A stretch of DNA of 64,000 bases from positions 1,798,001 through 1,862,000 of the forward strand of contig JAXLQR010000002.1 of assembly GCA_046331545.1 (NCBI GenBank), in the 5' to 3' direction. The stretch comes from JADJVL01 sp046331545 (GTDB lineage Bacteria > Acidobacteriota > Holophagae > Holophagales > Holophagaceae). Below are positions 27,513-36,158 of this stretch, piece after piece (the first letter of the stretch is position 1; each line of letters begins with the position of its first letter). The notes beneath the pieces are model-generated. The model was not told the DNA's origin and did not search any database. It worked only from the letters and a program-made list of their open reading frames with translations. The position numbers and the translations under genes are program-made.

Positions 27513-28658
27513 ATGCGACCCTTCCTGCCCCTGGCGCTCCTCGTCGCCCTGCCCGTCCGCGCCGACGATCTCGGGCTGCTGAAGGCCTCCCTCGCAACCC
27601 TGAACCGCGGCGGGGAGGCGGCGAAGCAGGAGGCGAAGCGGCAGAGCCCGGCGGATGCCCTCGCCATGCGCCTTCCCGTGGCCGGGACGCCCTGGGGCGT
27701 GAAGAGCCTCGCGGCCGAGTGGCTCCTCAAGGCCCATCTCCTCCGGCGCCGGGAGGACCCTTCCGCGGCCCCGGACGGCGCCCTCGAGAAGGCCTGGGAG
27801 CTGGCGTGGGTGGCCCGTTCGGAGGCGAAGAACCTCCAGGTCACGAGTCCGGGCTCGAACCTCTACCGCGGCAGCGACGCCAAGAGCCGGGCCGCCGCGG
27901 CCACGGCCGTGAACGACAGCATCCGGACCCAGGAGCTCTCCACCGAGGTCAAGGCGGCCCTGGACGCTCTCCCCCTCGAGATCGCCGTGCGGATGGAGGA
28001 TCCCGGGAAGATGGCCCTCGCCGCCGAGGCGGTCTCCAGCCGGCCCTCCCTGCCGGAGCGCGACCGGGCCTACGCCTTCCTGGCCTCGGCCCATTCTGGG
28101 CGGTGGCAGGACGTGCTCCGGTGGGGCACCGAGCTGGAGGCCGGCGGCAAGCTCCTGGCCTCCTACCACGCCCAGGCCCTGGAGCGCCCCGACGCCGTGG
28201 ACTACGCCGCGCTCCTCGCCTGGGTGCGTGCGGCCCGGCCCCAGCCCGCCACCGAGCTTCCCCCGTCCCAGGTCTTCGAGGTCACGAAGTTCAGGCTGAA
28301 GCTCCGCGAGGCCAGCGGCCCCGGCAGCGACGCCATCCGGCAGGCCTACCCGGAAGGCTGGCAGGACGCCGCGGAGCCCGGCTCCACCCTCCTCCGCATC
28401 GGGGCCCTCGCCCACTGGCAGCGCCCCGCCCAGCGCCCGATGCCGCTCACCGGCGGCGCCGGGCTCGACCGCCTGGACCTCCACGGGTTCCTGGATTCCC
28501 CCAGCGGCGCCCGCAGGACCGAGCGGCTGGAGGCGAAGGTGGACGCCACCCGCCCGGGCTGGTGGACGGGACGCTGGACCCTGGAGGGGAAGGACGCCAA
28601 GGGCGGCCTGCTGAAGGCCGAGTTCGACCTCGAGCTCCAGCTCGCGCCCAAGCCCTGA
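27513..28658 (+). CDS. Exported protein of unknown function between TPR paralogues
   Basis: 381 residues from ATG at 27513, with GGAGG 5 nt upstream; the frame extends upstream but overlaps the preceding TPR gene. The signal peptide is RPFLPLALLVALPVRA, cleaved before Asp-Asp. The first 250 residues are alpha-helical (DLGLLKASLATLNRGGEAAK). The C-terminal 130 residues look like beta structure ending in a strand pattern ELQLAPKP. I recognise no family and no catalytic motif. Its place between two duplicated TPR genes in the same direction suggests one transcription unit and a shared envelope job. Confidence 0.65.
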   Translation: MRPFLPLALLVALPVRADDLGLLKASLATLNRGGEAAKQEAKRQSPADALAMRLPVAGTPWGVKSLAAEWLLKAHLLRRREDPSAAPDGALEKAWELAWVARSEAKNLQVTSPGSNLYRGSDAKSRAAAATAVNDSIRTQELSTEVKAALDALPLEIAVRMEDPGKMALAAEAVSSRPSLPERDRAYAFLASAHSGRWQDVLRWGTELEAGGKLLASYHAQALERPDAVDYAALLAWVRAARPQPATELPPSQVFEVTKFRLKLREASGPGSDAIRQAYPEGWQDAAEPGSTLLRIGALAHWQRPAQRPMPLTGGAGLDRLDLHGFLDSPSGARRTERLEAKVDATRPGWWTGRWTLEGKDAKGGLLKAEFDLELQLAPKP

Positions 28659-28703
28659 GGCGCCCCCCGCGCTACACTGCAGCCGCCCATCCCGGAGGCC
28701 GCC

Positions 28704-29318
28704 ATGCGCCGCGCCCTGCTTTTCGCTGTGTTCGGGTCCGCCCTGCTCGCCCAGGCCCCCTTCACGTCCTACGGCGAGGAGTTCTTCAACGGGGACCGGC
28801 GGAAGATCCTCAAGGAGATGGGCGAGGCCATCCGCCTGCGCAAGCCCCGGGACGCCAAGTTCCTGGCGGAGGCGGGCCGCGCCTACCTCGCCGGCGGCGA
28901 CAAGGCCAAGGCCTCCGAGGCCTTCAAGTTCGCCGAGGCCCTGGAGCCCAAGGACGGCCGGGTGCTGCGGATGATCGCCGTCGCCTGGCTCAAGCACGGC
29001 TACCGCACCGAGGCCCTGGAGGGCTACGAGCTGGTCTTCACCCGGGACAGCGGCAACAAGGACGCGGTGATGGATTCGGCCATCGACCTCGCCGAGGCCG
29101 GCATGATCCCCCAGGCCGAGAAGTTCATGAACCACTTCCTCGCCATGGAGAACAGCAAGTGGGAGGCCTACGTGGCCTTCGGCAAGGCCCTCCTGGTGAG
29201 CGGCCAGCGGAAGAAGGCCTCCCCCTGGTTCGCCCGCGCCATCGCCGTCAAGCCCAACGAGGAGAAGGTCTACCAGGAGATCGCCCGGGCCTTCGCCGAC
29301 ACCCAGTCGCTGATCTGA
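28704..29318 (+). CDS. Exported TPR-repeat protein, second of two paralogues
   Basis: 204 residues, the same length as the gene at 26860. Signal peptide RRALLFAVFGSALLAQ, then TPR units such as FLAEAGRAYLAGGDKAKASEAF, MIAVAWLKHGYRTEALEGYE and YVAFGKALLVSGQRKKASPW. It keeps the N-terminal FFNGDRRKI that corresponds to YFKGDRKAI in the first copy. A GGAGG ribosome-binding site lies 6 nt before the ATG, and a TACACT hexamer at 28673-28678 could be a -10 element. The two copies have diverged clearly outside the TPR positions, so they probably have separate partners. Confidence 0.78.
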   Translation: MRRALLFAVFGSALLAQAPFTSYGEEFFNGDRRKILKEMGEAIRLRKPRDAKFLAEAGRAYLAGGDKAKASEAFKFAEALEPKDGRVLRMIAVAWLKHGYRTEALEGYELVFTRDSGNKDAVMDSAIDLAEAGMIPQAEKFMNHFLAMENSKWEAYVAFGKALLVSGQRKKASPWFARAIAVKPNEEKVYQEIARAFADTQSLI

Positions 29319-29373
29319 TGCCCGGCGCCTAAACCCGCCCCGGGTGGTCGGCGTGATCCTCGGGGGGGTGAAG

Positions 29374-30267
29374 GTGGAGACCGTCTTCGTCAACAGGGAG
29401 GGCCAGCTCCGCAACGGCTGGTGGGTCGCGATCTTCGCCCTCGTGCTCTTCTGCCTCGGCGTGCCCGCCACCTTCGCGACCACGGCCCTCCGGCACGCCG
29501 GCGTTCCCGGTGCCTGGCTCGTGCCCTCCACCTTCCTCGTGACCCTGGCGGCGACCTGGCTCTGCACCCGGATGCGGAAGGAGCCCTTGGCCTCCGTGGG
29601 CTTCCGCCTGGACCGGCGCTGGGCGGTCGAGTTCGCCGCCGGAACGGGACTGGGTGCGGCAGTCATGGTCCTGGCGGCGGTGATGGTCTGGACCACGGGC
29701 GGACTTCGCTTCGCGGTGGACCCGCAGCGGAGCCTGGCCGGGGTGCTGGGCGGGCTCGTCCTCTTCACCTTCGTCGCCCTCTTCGAGGAGACCCTCTTCC
29801 GGGGCTTCCTCTTCCAGCGCCTGCGGGACGGCCTTGGCGCCCCCGCCGCGCAGATCGGGCTGGCCCTGCTCTTCGCCTTTGCCCACTGGGGCAATCCGGG
29901 CATGGCTGGCGCCACCAAGGCCTGGGCCACGCTGAACATCGCCCTCGCCGCGGTCTTCCTCGGCCTCGCCTACCTGCGCACCGGGAGCCTCGCCCTCCCC
30001 ATCGGCATCCACCTGGGCTGGAACTGGACCCAGGGCAACGTCCTGGGCTTCGGCGTGAGCGGCACCACGGACCAGCACGGCTGGCTGAAGCCCGTGTTCC
30101 TCGGCCGCCCCGACTGGATCACCGGCGGCGCCTTCGGGCTCGAGGCCAGCGTCTTCGGCGTGGTGGCGGTGCTGCTGGGGATCGGGCTGCTCTGGCGCTG
30201 GAGGGCTCCTAGCGCCGTCCCTTCCACTGCCCCGGCACCGGCAGCCGCGGATCCAGGATCAGCCTGA
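29374..30267 (+). CDS. CPBP-family intramembrane metalloprotease (CAAX protease-like)
   Basis: 297 residues from the GTG at 29374; GTG codons at 29344, 29353 and 29368 are alternatives, and 29374 is preferred for the G-run 6 nt upstream. About seven membrane helices are present. The CPBP motifs are intact: EETLFRGFLFQRL (EExxxR, about residue 137), FAFAHWGNPG (FxxxH) and HLGWNWTQGN (HxxxN-like). Family members are membrane glutamate/metal proteases related to Rce1 and act in bacteriocin immunity or protein maturation; the substrate here is unknown. Its last 59 nt overlap the convergent GNAT gene. Confidence 0.82.
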   Translation: METVFVNREGQLRNGWWVAIFALVLFCLGVPATFATTALRHAGVPGAWLVPSTFLVTLAATWLCTRMRKEPLASVGFRLDRRWAVEFAAGTGLGAAVMVLAAVMVWTTGGLRFAVDPQRSLAGVLGGLVLFTFVALFEETLFRGFLFQRLRDGLGAPAAQIGLALLFAFAHWGNPGMAGATKAWATLNIALAAVFLGLAYLRTGSLALPIGIHLGWNWTQGNVLGFGVSGTTDQHGWLKPVFLGRPDWITGGAFGLEASVFGVVAVLLGIGLLWRWRAPSAVPSTAPAPAAADPGSA

Positions 30268-30709
30268 ACTCCGGCGTGGGCTCGAAGCCCATGCTGCGGT
30301 AGAGCTTCTCGGCGTCCCTGCTCGCATGGAGCTCCACCATCCCCACGCCCCGGCTCCGGGCCACCTCCAGGAGGGCCTCCGTCATGCGCCGGGCCAGGCC
30401 GCGGCCGCGGAACTCCGGCTCCGTGTAGACGTTGAAGAGGTAGCCCCGCACCGCCTGGGGCGCGAGGGGGCCGGGCAGCGCCTCCTTGAACTGGATCAGG
30501 GCGGCCCCGGCCACGGTGTCCCCGCAGGCGGCCACCACGCCGGCCACCTCGCCGGTGGCCAGCCACGTGCGCAGGCGCTCGCGGAAGACCTCCGCCATGC
30601 GGGCCCGGCCCGCCTCGTCGCCGTACTCCATGTCCCGGAACATGGCGACGCGATGGGCGGTGTGCAGGTCCAGGTCCGCGGCGGTGGTGGGGCGCAGGAT
30701 GAAGTCCAT
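30209..30709 (-). CDS. GNAT-family N-acetyltransferase
   Basis: 166 residues. The acetyl-CoA binding motif A is seen in VYTEPEFRGRGLARRMTEAL (Q/RxxGxG/A, about residues 90-110), with VARSRGVGMVELHASRDAEK and YRSMGFEPTPEF as motif B. The N-terminal part (FILRPTTAADLDL) is typical of the Rim-like GNAT group. The acceptor could be an amine, an antibiotic or a protein N-terminus and cannot be read from sequence. The gene converges on the CPBP protease and shares 59 nt with it. It is divergent from the WalJ-like gene. Confidence 0.85.
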   Translation of the reverse strand: MDFILRPTTAADLDLHTAHRVAMFRDMEYGDEAGRARMAEVFRERLRTWLATGEVAGVVAACGDTVAGAALIQFKEALPGPLAPQAVRGYLFNVYTEPEFRGRGLARRMTEALLEVARSRGVGMVELHASRDAEKLYRSMGFEPTPEFRLILDPRLPVPGQWKGRR

Positions 30710-30757
30710 GGCCCATGATCGCGCGGCGGGCCCCGGGGCAGCGCGCTATCTTGATCC

Positions 30758-31525
30758 ATGCGGTACGCGGCACTGGCGTCGGGAAGCCAAGGGAACTGCC
30801 ACGCCTTCGTCCAGGGCGGCCGCGGCCTCCTCATCGACGCGGGGCTGTCCCTGAAGCAGGTGCGCCTGCGCATGGCCGCGGCGGGCCTGGATCCCGGGAG
30901 CATCCAGGCCGTGGCCCTCACCCACGAGCACGGCGACCACATCGGCGCCGTGGGCGTGATGCTGCGCCGGACCCCCTGGGTCTTCCTCGCCACCGCCGAG
31001 ACCAAGGCCGCGGTGGAGGCCATCCACGCCATCGAGATCCCCTCCGAGCGCTGGATCCCCCTCACCCCCGGCCGCCCGGTGGACTGGGATGGCTGGCGGA
31101 TCCATCCCTTCGCGACCCCCCATGATGCTTCGGACCCGGTGGCCTACCGGCTCGAGGCGGCCGGCTTCCAGGCCGCGGTGGTGACCGACCTCGGCCACGG
31201 CACCGCCCTGGTGGCGGACCACTGCCGGGACCTGGACCTGCTGGTGCTGGAGGCCAACCACGACGTGGGGATGCTGCGCGAGGGCCCCTACCCGCCGGCG
31301 GTGAAGGCCCGCATCCTCAGCCGGGTGGGCCACCTCAGCAACGACGCCATGGCGGAGCTGCTGGCCGCCGTGCTCTCCCCGCGCCTCAAGGACGTGGTGT
31401 TGGCCCACCTCAGCGAGACCAACAACCACCCGGACCTGGCGCGCTTCGCCGCCGAGGCCGCCCTGCGGGGCCACGGGGCCCGCCTCGTCCTGGCCCGGCA
31501 GCGGGAGCCGCTCGCGGTAGCCTGA
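30758..31525 (+). CDS. MBL-fold metallo-hydrolase of the WalJ/YycJ type
   Basis: 255 residues. The metallo-beta-lactamase metal motif is ALTHEHGDHIGAV (HxHxDH, about residues 54-61), with further ligands at DLGHGTA and LEANHD. The N-terminus ALASGSQGNCHAFVQGG is typical of the YycJ/WalJ branch, which in Firmicutes acts as an exonuclease in DNA repair and affects cell-wall signalling. A similar DNA or RNA 5'-exonuclease role is likely. ATG at 30758 has no clear ribosome-binding site, and a TATCTT hexamer lies 6 nt before it, so a leaderless transcript is possible. Confidence 0.88.
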   Translation: MRYAALASGSQGNCHAFVQGGRGLLIDAGLSLKQVRLRMAAAGLDPGSIQAVALTHEHGDHIGAVGVMLRRTPWVFLATAETKAAVEAIHAIEIPSERWIPLTPGRPVDWDGWRIHPFATPHDASDPVAYRLEAAGFQAAVVTDLGHGTALVADHCRDLDLLVLEANHDVGMLREGPYPPAVKARILSRVGHLSNDAMAELLAAVLSPRLKDVVLAHLSETNNHPDLARFAAEAALRGHGARLVLARQREPLAVA

Positions 31526-31582
31526 GGGGGCCGCGCGGGAACTCCACCGGGCCCCCGCGCATCCCTCGAGTCCAGGAGATCC

Positions 31583-32635
31583 ATGACAGCCCCCCGCGCC
31601 CTCGGCCTCGCCCTCCTCGCGGCCGCCCTCCCCGCCGCCGCCCAGGGCGCCCTGGACAGCCCCGCCTTCGGCGGCTCCCGGGTCTTCAGCGAGGGCCTGG
31701 ACAGCCTGGGCAATCCCGCCCGGTTCGACCGCTGCCTCCCGGGCTGGTACTTCAGCGCCCTCGACGGGGACCTGAAGGCCAAGGGCAGCCAGGGAGCCCT
31801 CGAGGGGCTGGCGAAGGACGCCGATCCCTCCGCGTCCCTCCGGGATCTCGCCCGCGCCCCCTGGGCCTCCCGGACCACCGGCTACGGCGTCACGCTCACC
31901 CAGGCCGGCCTCCACGGCGCCGTGGCCCGGGAGCGCTGGAACGGCCTCGCCGCCACGGTGGACCAGGATCCCGCCCACCTCGGCGCGGGGATCGCGCTCA
32001 ACACCAGCACCGCGGCGGTGGTGCGGGCCGACGTGGAGCGGGTGGTGCTCGGCGCGGGCAGCGCGGAAGGCCGCAGCGGGTACGGCTTCGCGGTCCGCAT
32101 CGAGCGTTGGACCGTGTTCCGGACGACCGCGGCCCTGAACCCCGCCCCCGGCCAGGAGGCCCTGGGCCGCGGCCCCGCCCTCCTGGACGCCGCCGGGGCC
32201 GGGCAGGCCACCCTCGACCTGAACCTCAACGGTGGCTACGTGGCCGAGCTGGGCGGGGGGGTGCGCTTCGGCGCCCTGGCGGACCACCTCCTGCCGCGCA
32301 CCGTGGCGGGCGTCGCCCAGCGGGCCCAGATCCGGGCAGGGTTCATGGTGGACCTCGGCCCCAGCACCCAGGTCTCGGTGGAGGGCGATCTCAACGAGGC
32401 CACGCGGCTCCCCCTGACCGTGCCCTCGAAGAGCCTCAGCGGCTCCGTCCGCCTCGGCTTCGGGCCCGGCCTGGGCCTCAGCTTCGGCGCCGAGCGGCGC
32501 ACCGTGGGCGGCGCGGCCACCACCTCCGCGGGGGCCACCCTGTACTGGAAACTGCCCGCCCTCTCCCTGGGCTTCGGCTTCCGCTTCTCCGAGGACGCCC
32601 CCCTCAAGGCCCTCCTGGTGCGGGTGAACGCGTGA
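31583..32635 (+). CDS. Predicted outer-membrane beta-barrel protein
   Basis: 350 residues. A signal peptide (APRALGLALLAAALPAAAQ) is followed by sequence rich in alternating strands, for example LDLNLNGGYVAELGGGVRFG, RAGFMVDLGPSTQVSVEGDL and KSLSGSVRLGFGPGLGLSFG, ending GFGFRFSEDAP. The strand pattern and repeated Gly/aromatic residues resemble the TraF-like or PorV-like barrels of the FadL superfamily, without a certain match. CAGGAG lies 7 nt before the ATG. Its stop overlaps the GTG of the LolA-like gene, so a link to outer-membrane lipoprotein sorting or assembly is plausible. Confidence 0.65.
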   Translation: MTAPRALGLALLAAALPAAAQGALDSPAFGGSRVFSEGLDSLGNPARFDRCLPGWYFSALDGDLKAKGSQGALEGLAKDADPSASLRDLARAPWASRTTGYGVTLTQAGLHGAVARERWNGLAATVDQDPAHLGAGIALNTSTAAVVRADVERVVLGAGSAEGRSGYGFAVRIERWTVFRTTAALNPAPGQEALGRGPALLDAAGAGQATLDLNLNGGYVAELGGGVRFGALADHLLPRTVAGVAQRAQIRAGFMVDLGPSTQVSVEGDLNEATRLPLTVPSKSLSGSVRLGFGPGLGLSFGAERRTVGGAATTSAGATLYWKLPALSLGFGFRFSEDAPLKALLVRVNA

Positions 32636-33321
32636 CCCCCGCCCGCCTGGCCCCCGGCCTCCTCGCCTGCGGCCTCCTCGCCGCCCGCCAGGCTCCGCAG
32701 CCCCCCAGCCTCCAGGACGTGGTGTCGCGCTTCGACGCCGCCCAGGCCAAGGTCAATACGCTCCAGGCCCCCTTCACCCTCACCTTGCGGCGGGCGATGC
32801 TCAAGACGCCGACGGTGACGAAGGGGACGCTCTACCTCCAGGGCTCCGACTTCGCCCACTTCGCGTTCGCGCCCCCGGAGGACCTCATCCTCCACCTCAC
32901 CCCCAAGGAGCTGGTCAGCTACAGCCCGGGCGCCCGGGAGGGGGAGCGCCTCAAGATCGGCGTGATCAAGAACGCCAACCGCAAGTTCCTGGGCCTGGGG
33001 CAGAAGCTGACCTACCTGATGGAGTACTTCCAGGTGGGCCTGGGGGACTCCCGGGAGGTGGGCGGCACCTGGTTCATCACCCTCATGCCCCGCACGATGG
33101 CCATGAGGAAGCGCATGCAGGCCGTGTACCTGTGGGTGGACCGGGAGAGCTACCTTCCCCGGCAGGTCCAGTGGATCGAGCGGGGGGGCGACTCCTGGCT
33201 GCTGGAGCTGGGAGCCCTCCAGACCAACCAGGCCCTGCCCGCCGCCATTACCGCGTTCAAGGTGCCCGACGGCGTGCCCCTGCGCTCGGAGTTCAGCTTC
33301 TTCGCCACGCGGAAGAAGTGA
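32632..33321 (+). CDS. LolA-like outer-membrane lipoprotein-sorting protein
   Basis: 229 residues from the GTG that overlaps the preceding stop (GTGA). The signal peptide is RLAPGLLACGLLAARQ, with an internal cysteine but no good lipobox. The mature part follows the LolA/LolB fold: VVSRFDAAQAKVNTLQAPFT, TKGTLYLQGSDFAHFAF, and VYLWVDRESYLPRQVQWIE. Such proteins carry lipoproteins or other lipids across the periplasm. Canonical LolA has a conserved Arg in the first strand; here it may be the Arg of LTLRRAM. No lolCDE gene is nearby, so it may be a specialised relative rather than the main LolA. Confidence 0.75.
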   Translation: MTPARLAPGLLACGLLAARQAPQPPSLQDVVSRFDAAQAKVNTLQAPFTLTLRRAMLKTPTVTKGTLYLQGSDFAHFAFAPPEDLILHLTPKELVSYSPGAREGERLKIGVIKNANRKFLGLGQKLTYLMEYFQVGLGDSREVGGTWFITLMPRTMAMRKRMQAVYLWVDRESYLPRQVQWIERGGDSWLLELGALQTNQALPAAITAFKVPDGVPLRSEFSFFATRKK

Positions 33322-33386
33322 CGGATCCGCCGTTAGGCTCGACAGGGATTACACTGGGGATCCGTATCCCGACCCCGGAGCCTTCG

Positions 33387-34103
33387 ATGATCGTCGTCTG
33401 CCCCTCCTGCGCCGCCCGCTTCCAGTACGACGAAGCGCGGTTCGAGGGCGTGCGCGCCAAGCGCTTCCGATGCCCGAAGTGCAGCTATGTCTTCGAGGTC
33501 ATGAACCCCCTCATCCAGGGCGAGGTCCCGCGGGAGCGGACGGCCCGCATGGACCCCAGCCAGATCCCGAGCCGGGACCCCGACGCGCCCATCGTGGTGT
33601 CCGGGCAGATCCCAGGCCGACCCGGCGACATCAAGATGTCCCAGAGCCTGGTGCCGGTGGGGCCGCCGCAGCCCGCGCCCTTCGCCCCCGCCCCGCCCCC
33701 GGGGCGGGATGACGGGGAGACCACCGCCAAGCGGGACCGGCAGGCCATGCTGGCCGAAGCCGGGCTGGGGAAGATGCCCGCGGGGATGCGCTTCAGCCTG
33801 GCCTTCCTCTCGGGCCCCCACGCCTCCACGGTGAAGGTCCTCGACAAGCCGAAGATCATCATCGGCCGCGAGGGCGCCGACATCAGCACCATGGATCCCG
33901 AGACCTCCCGCCTCCATTCCAGCCTCGAGATCCACACCGACGGCGTGGTCTACCTGACGGACCTGGACAGCACCAACGGGACCTTCGTGGACGGCATCCC
34001 CATCACCGGGCCCGTCCAGATCGGGGACCGGCAGGAGTTCACCTGCGGCAAGAGCACCTTCATGCTGCTGGTCCGCAAGGACGACATGTACGGCATGGAG
34101 TGA
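33387..34103 (+). CDS. Zinc-ribbon and FHA-domain protein
   Basis: 238 residues. The N-terminus is a MJ0042-type zinc ribbon (VVCPSCAARFQYDE, then FRCPKCSYVFEV; two CxxC pairs). Residues 45-135 are proline-rich and probably disordered. Residues about 145-235 are an FHA domain with the phosphothreonine-binding residues in IIIGREGADI, SRLHSSLEI and LTDLDSTNGTFVDG. FHA domains bind phosphothreonine, so it is likely a partner of Ser/Thr kinases; the receptor kinase at 52366-56364 is a candidate in this window. TACACT at 33350-33355 may be a -10 element. The TPR gene starts 5 nt after the stop. Confidence 0.87.
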   Translation: MIVVCPSCAARFQYDEARFEGVRAKRFRCPKCSYVFEVMNPLIQGEVPRERTARMDPSQIPSRDPDAPIVVSGQIPGRPGDIKMSQSLVPVGPPQPAPFAPAPPPGRDDGETTAKRDRQAMLAEAGLGKMPAGMRFSLAFLSGPHASTVKVLDKPKIIIGREGADISTMDPETSRLHSSLEIHTDGVVYLTDLDSTNGTFVDGIPITGPVQIGDRQEFTCGKSTFMLLVRKDDMYGME

Positions 34104-34108
34104 GGCCC

Positions 34109-36151
34109 ATGGCCCACCCCGACCCCTACGCCAGCTACCTCAGCCAGGCCCGCGCCCTCTTCGCCGGGGGCGAGGTCCTGAAGGCGGGGCAGATCTGGCA
34201 GGCCATCCTCAAGAAGGACCCCTCCCACGCCGAGGCCAAGCAGGGGCTCTACCAGGTGCGCCTCTGGCTGGAAGCCCAGCAGGCCCCCCCGCCTCCACCT
34301 GCGCCCGCGCCTCCGCCCCAACCTGCGCCTCCCCCTCCTCCTGCGCCTCCGCCCCCCGCCCTGCCGGCCCCGCCGCCCGCTCCTGCGCCACCCCCCCCGA
34401 CCGGCCTCCCGGCGCCGGACCGGGAGGATGAAGCGACGCTGCCGCCCCTGCAGTCGATCAACCTCGAGGCCCATGTCCCCGAGGCGGTGCCCAAGGCCAT
34501 CAAGCGCACCCAGCGCTCCGTGGGGGGGGCCCCGCCGCCCCCCGAACCGGAGCCCGCGCCGGCTGCCGCGACGGAGGCCGCGCCGGTCCTGCCCCTGCCC
34601 GAGGAGGGCGAGGAGGAGCGCTTCATCCGCGAGGGCTGCACCCTCTACGACATGGGGGAGGTCGGTGGGGCCATCCAGAAATGGGAGGCCGTGCTTGCCC
34701 GCCACCCCGGCCACGAGATGGCGCTGGGCTACCTGAACCAGGCACGCCGCGAGCTGGGCCTGCCTCCCCTCGCGGGGGAGGCGCCGCCCTCGCGCGCCTG
34801 GGGCGCGGCGGAAGCCGTGAGGCCCGCCGGGGATCCCGACCAGCTCCTCAGGGAGGCCGTGCAGCTCGAGGAAATGGGCCTGCCCGAGGAGGCGGTGGAG
34901 AAGCTCAAGCGGGTCCTCGAGATCGATCCGGACCACCGCGATGCCAAGGCCTACCTCGAGATGCACGCCCGCACCCAGGGCGGCGCCCCCATGGTCGCCC
35001 CGCCGCCGCCCCCCAGGCCTGTCCCGGCCCCCGTCCCTCCGGTCGTGCCGCCCGTCGAAGACTTCAAGGACTTCACCCCCAGCACCCTTCCCCCCCTGGC
35101 CCCGGAGGCTCCCGCGGTCCCCGCTCCGGTCCGTCCGCCGGCGGCCGAGGCCGCGCCCCGGGTTCCGGCGGCCCCCGCCGCGGCTGCCAGCCCCGCCGCG
35201 CCGGTGCTGCGCCGGATGGACGCCACGGCCCTCGAGCAGAAGGTCCGCCAGGGCGAACGGCTCCTCCGGATCCGGCACTTCGAGGAGGCCATCTTCGCCT
35301 TCCAGATGGTCCTCATGCAGGAGCCCGAGCACGCCCGGGCGAAGGCCGGGCTGGAGCAGGCCCAGGCGGGCCTGGCGGGCCAGCCCGAGCCGGGCTCCGC
35401 GGACCGGGAAGCCGCCGCGGCGGTGCAGCCGCCCTCGGCGGTGACCTCGGCGGCGCCCCCGGTCCGCACGGGCCCGGAGGTGGCGACCCTCCTGAAGGAC
35501 GTCGCCTGGTGGAAGCGCAATCCCCTGGCGCTCGGCCTCGCGGGGGGCTTCCTCCTCGGAACCCTGCTGGCGGTGTGGCAGCGCCAGCAGAAGGAGGTCC
35601 GGCTCCAGCGGGCGGTGGAGGACGCGCGCAGGGCGGTGATGACGCCCCGGCCCTCGGCCGCGCGGCCCGTGGATCTCAAGGAGAGCCCCGCCAGCGTGCG
35701 CACCGAGTGCGAATCGGCCCTGCAGGATGACCCGGTGCGCGCCTACCACCGCGCGCTCTACCTGCTGAAGCTCGATCCCTCGGATCCCCTGGGGGCCCAG
35801 CTCCGCGAGCGCGCGAAGGCAGCCATGGCCTCGCCACCCCCCGCCACCGCCGCCGAGCTCGCCGCCCAGCTCCAGGGCGGGGACCTCGAGTCCGCCGCCC
35901 AGACCGTCACGCGGCTCCTGCAGGCCAACCCCGAGGACCCCGCCCTCATGGCCAAGGCCGCCCGGATCCACGGTGCCCTTGCCCAGGCCTATGCCGCCCG
36001 GGAGAACTGGACCGAGGCCCGAGAGTCCCTGCGGCGCTGCCGGGCCCTCTTCCCTGAGGACCCCGCGTGGCAGGGGCGGCTCCGGCTCATGGACGCCCTG
36101 CAGGCGATGCCCAAGGGCGAACGCGCGGCCTGGGTCGCCATGCTCGGCTGA
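34109..36151 (+). CDS. Large TPR protein with proline-rich linkers and one membrane helix
   Basis: 680 residues. TPR units are at about residues 1-45 (YLSQARALFAGGEVLKAGQI), 170-220, 245-290 (LLREAVQLEEMGLPEEAVEK) and 375-430. Between them are long Pro/Ala linkers, for example 60-105, which make the DNA at 34280-34400 look repetitive. A single membrane helix (PLALGLAGGFLLGTLLAVW) is at about residue 475, with a C-terminal helical domain beyond it. The ATG at 34109 was preferred over a GTG 9 nt upstream. It lies between the FHA gene and a zinc-ribbon membrane protein gene in one direction, like gliding or polarity scaffolds in deltaproteobacteria; that role is only inferred. Confidence 0.78.
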   Translation: MAHPDPYASYLSQARALFAGGEVLKAGQIWQAILKKDPSHAEAKQGLYQVRLWLEAQQAPPPPPAPAPPPQPAPPPPPAPPPPALPAPPPAPAPPPPTGLPAPDREDEATLPPLQSINLEAHVPEAVPKAIKRTQRSVGGAPPPPEPEPAPAAATEAAPVLPLPEEGEEERFIREGCTLYDMGEVGGAIQKWEAVLARHPGHEMALGYLNQARRELGLPPLAGEAPPSRAWGAAEAVRPAGDPDQLLREAVQLEEMGLPEEAVEKLKRVLEIDPDHRDAKAYLEMHARTQGGAPMVAPPPPPRPVPAPVPPVVPPVEDFKDFTPSTLPPLAPEAPAVPAPVRPPAAEAAPRVPAAPAAAASPAAPVLRRMDATALEQKVRQGERLLRIRHFEEAIFAFQMVLMQEPEHARAKAGLEQAQAGLAGQPEPGSADREAAAAVQPPSAVTSAAPPVRTGPEVATLLKDVAWWKRNPLALGLAGGFLLGTLLAVWQRQQKEVRLQRAVEDARRAVMTPRPSAARPVDLKESPASVRTECESALQDDPVRAYHRALYLLKLDPSDPLGAQLRERAKAAMASPPPATAAELAAQLQGGDLESAAQTVTRLLQANPEDPALMAKAARIHGALAQAYAARENWTEARESLRRCRALFPEDPAWQGRLRLMDALQAMPKGERAAWVAMLG

Positions 36152-36158
36152 GGGTCCG

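Noticed and set aside
34280..34400. Repetitive CCTCC/GCGCC-rich DNA that could be taken for a tandem repeat or CRISPR
   Set aside because: It codes for a Pro/Ala linker in the TPR protein; there are no equal repeats separated by unique spacers.
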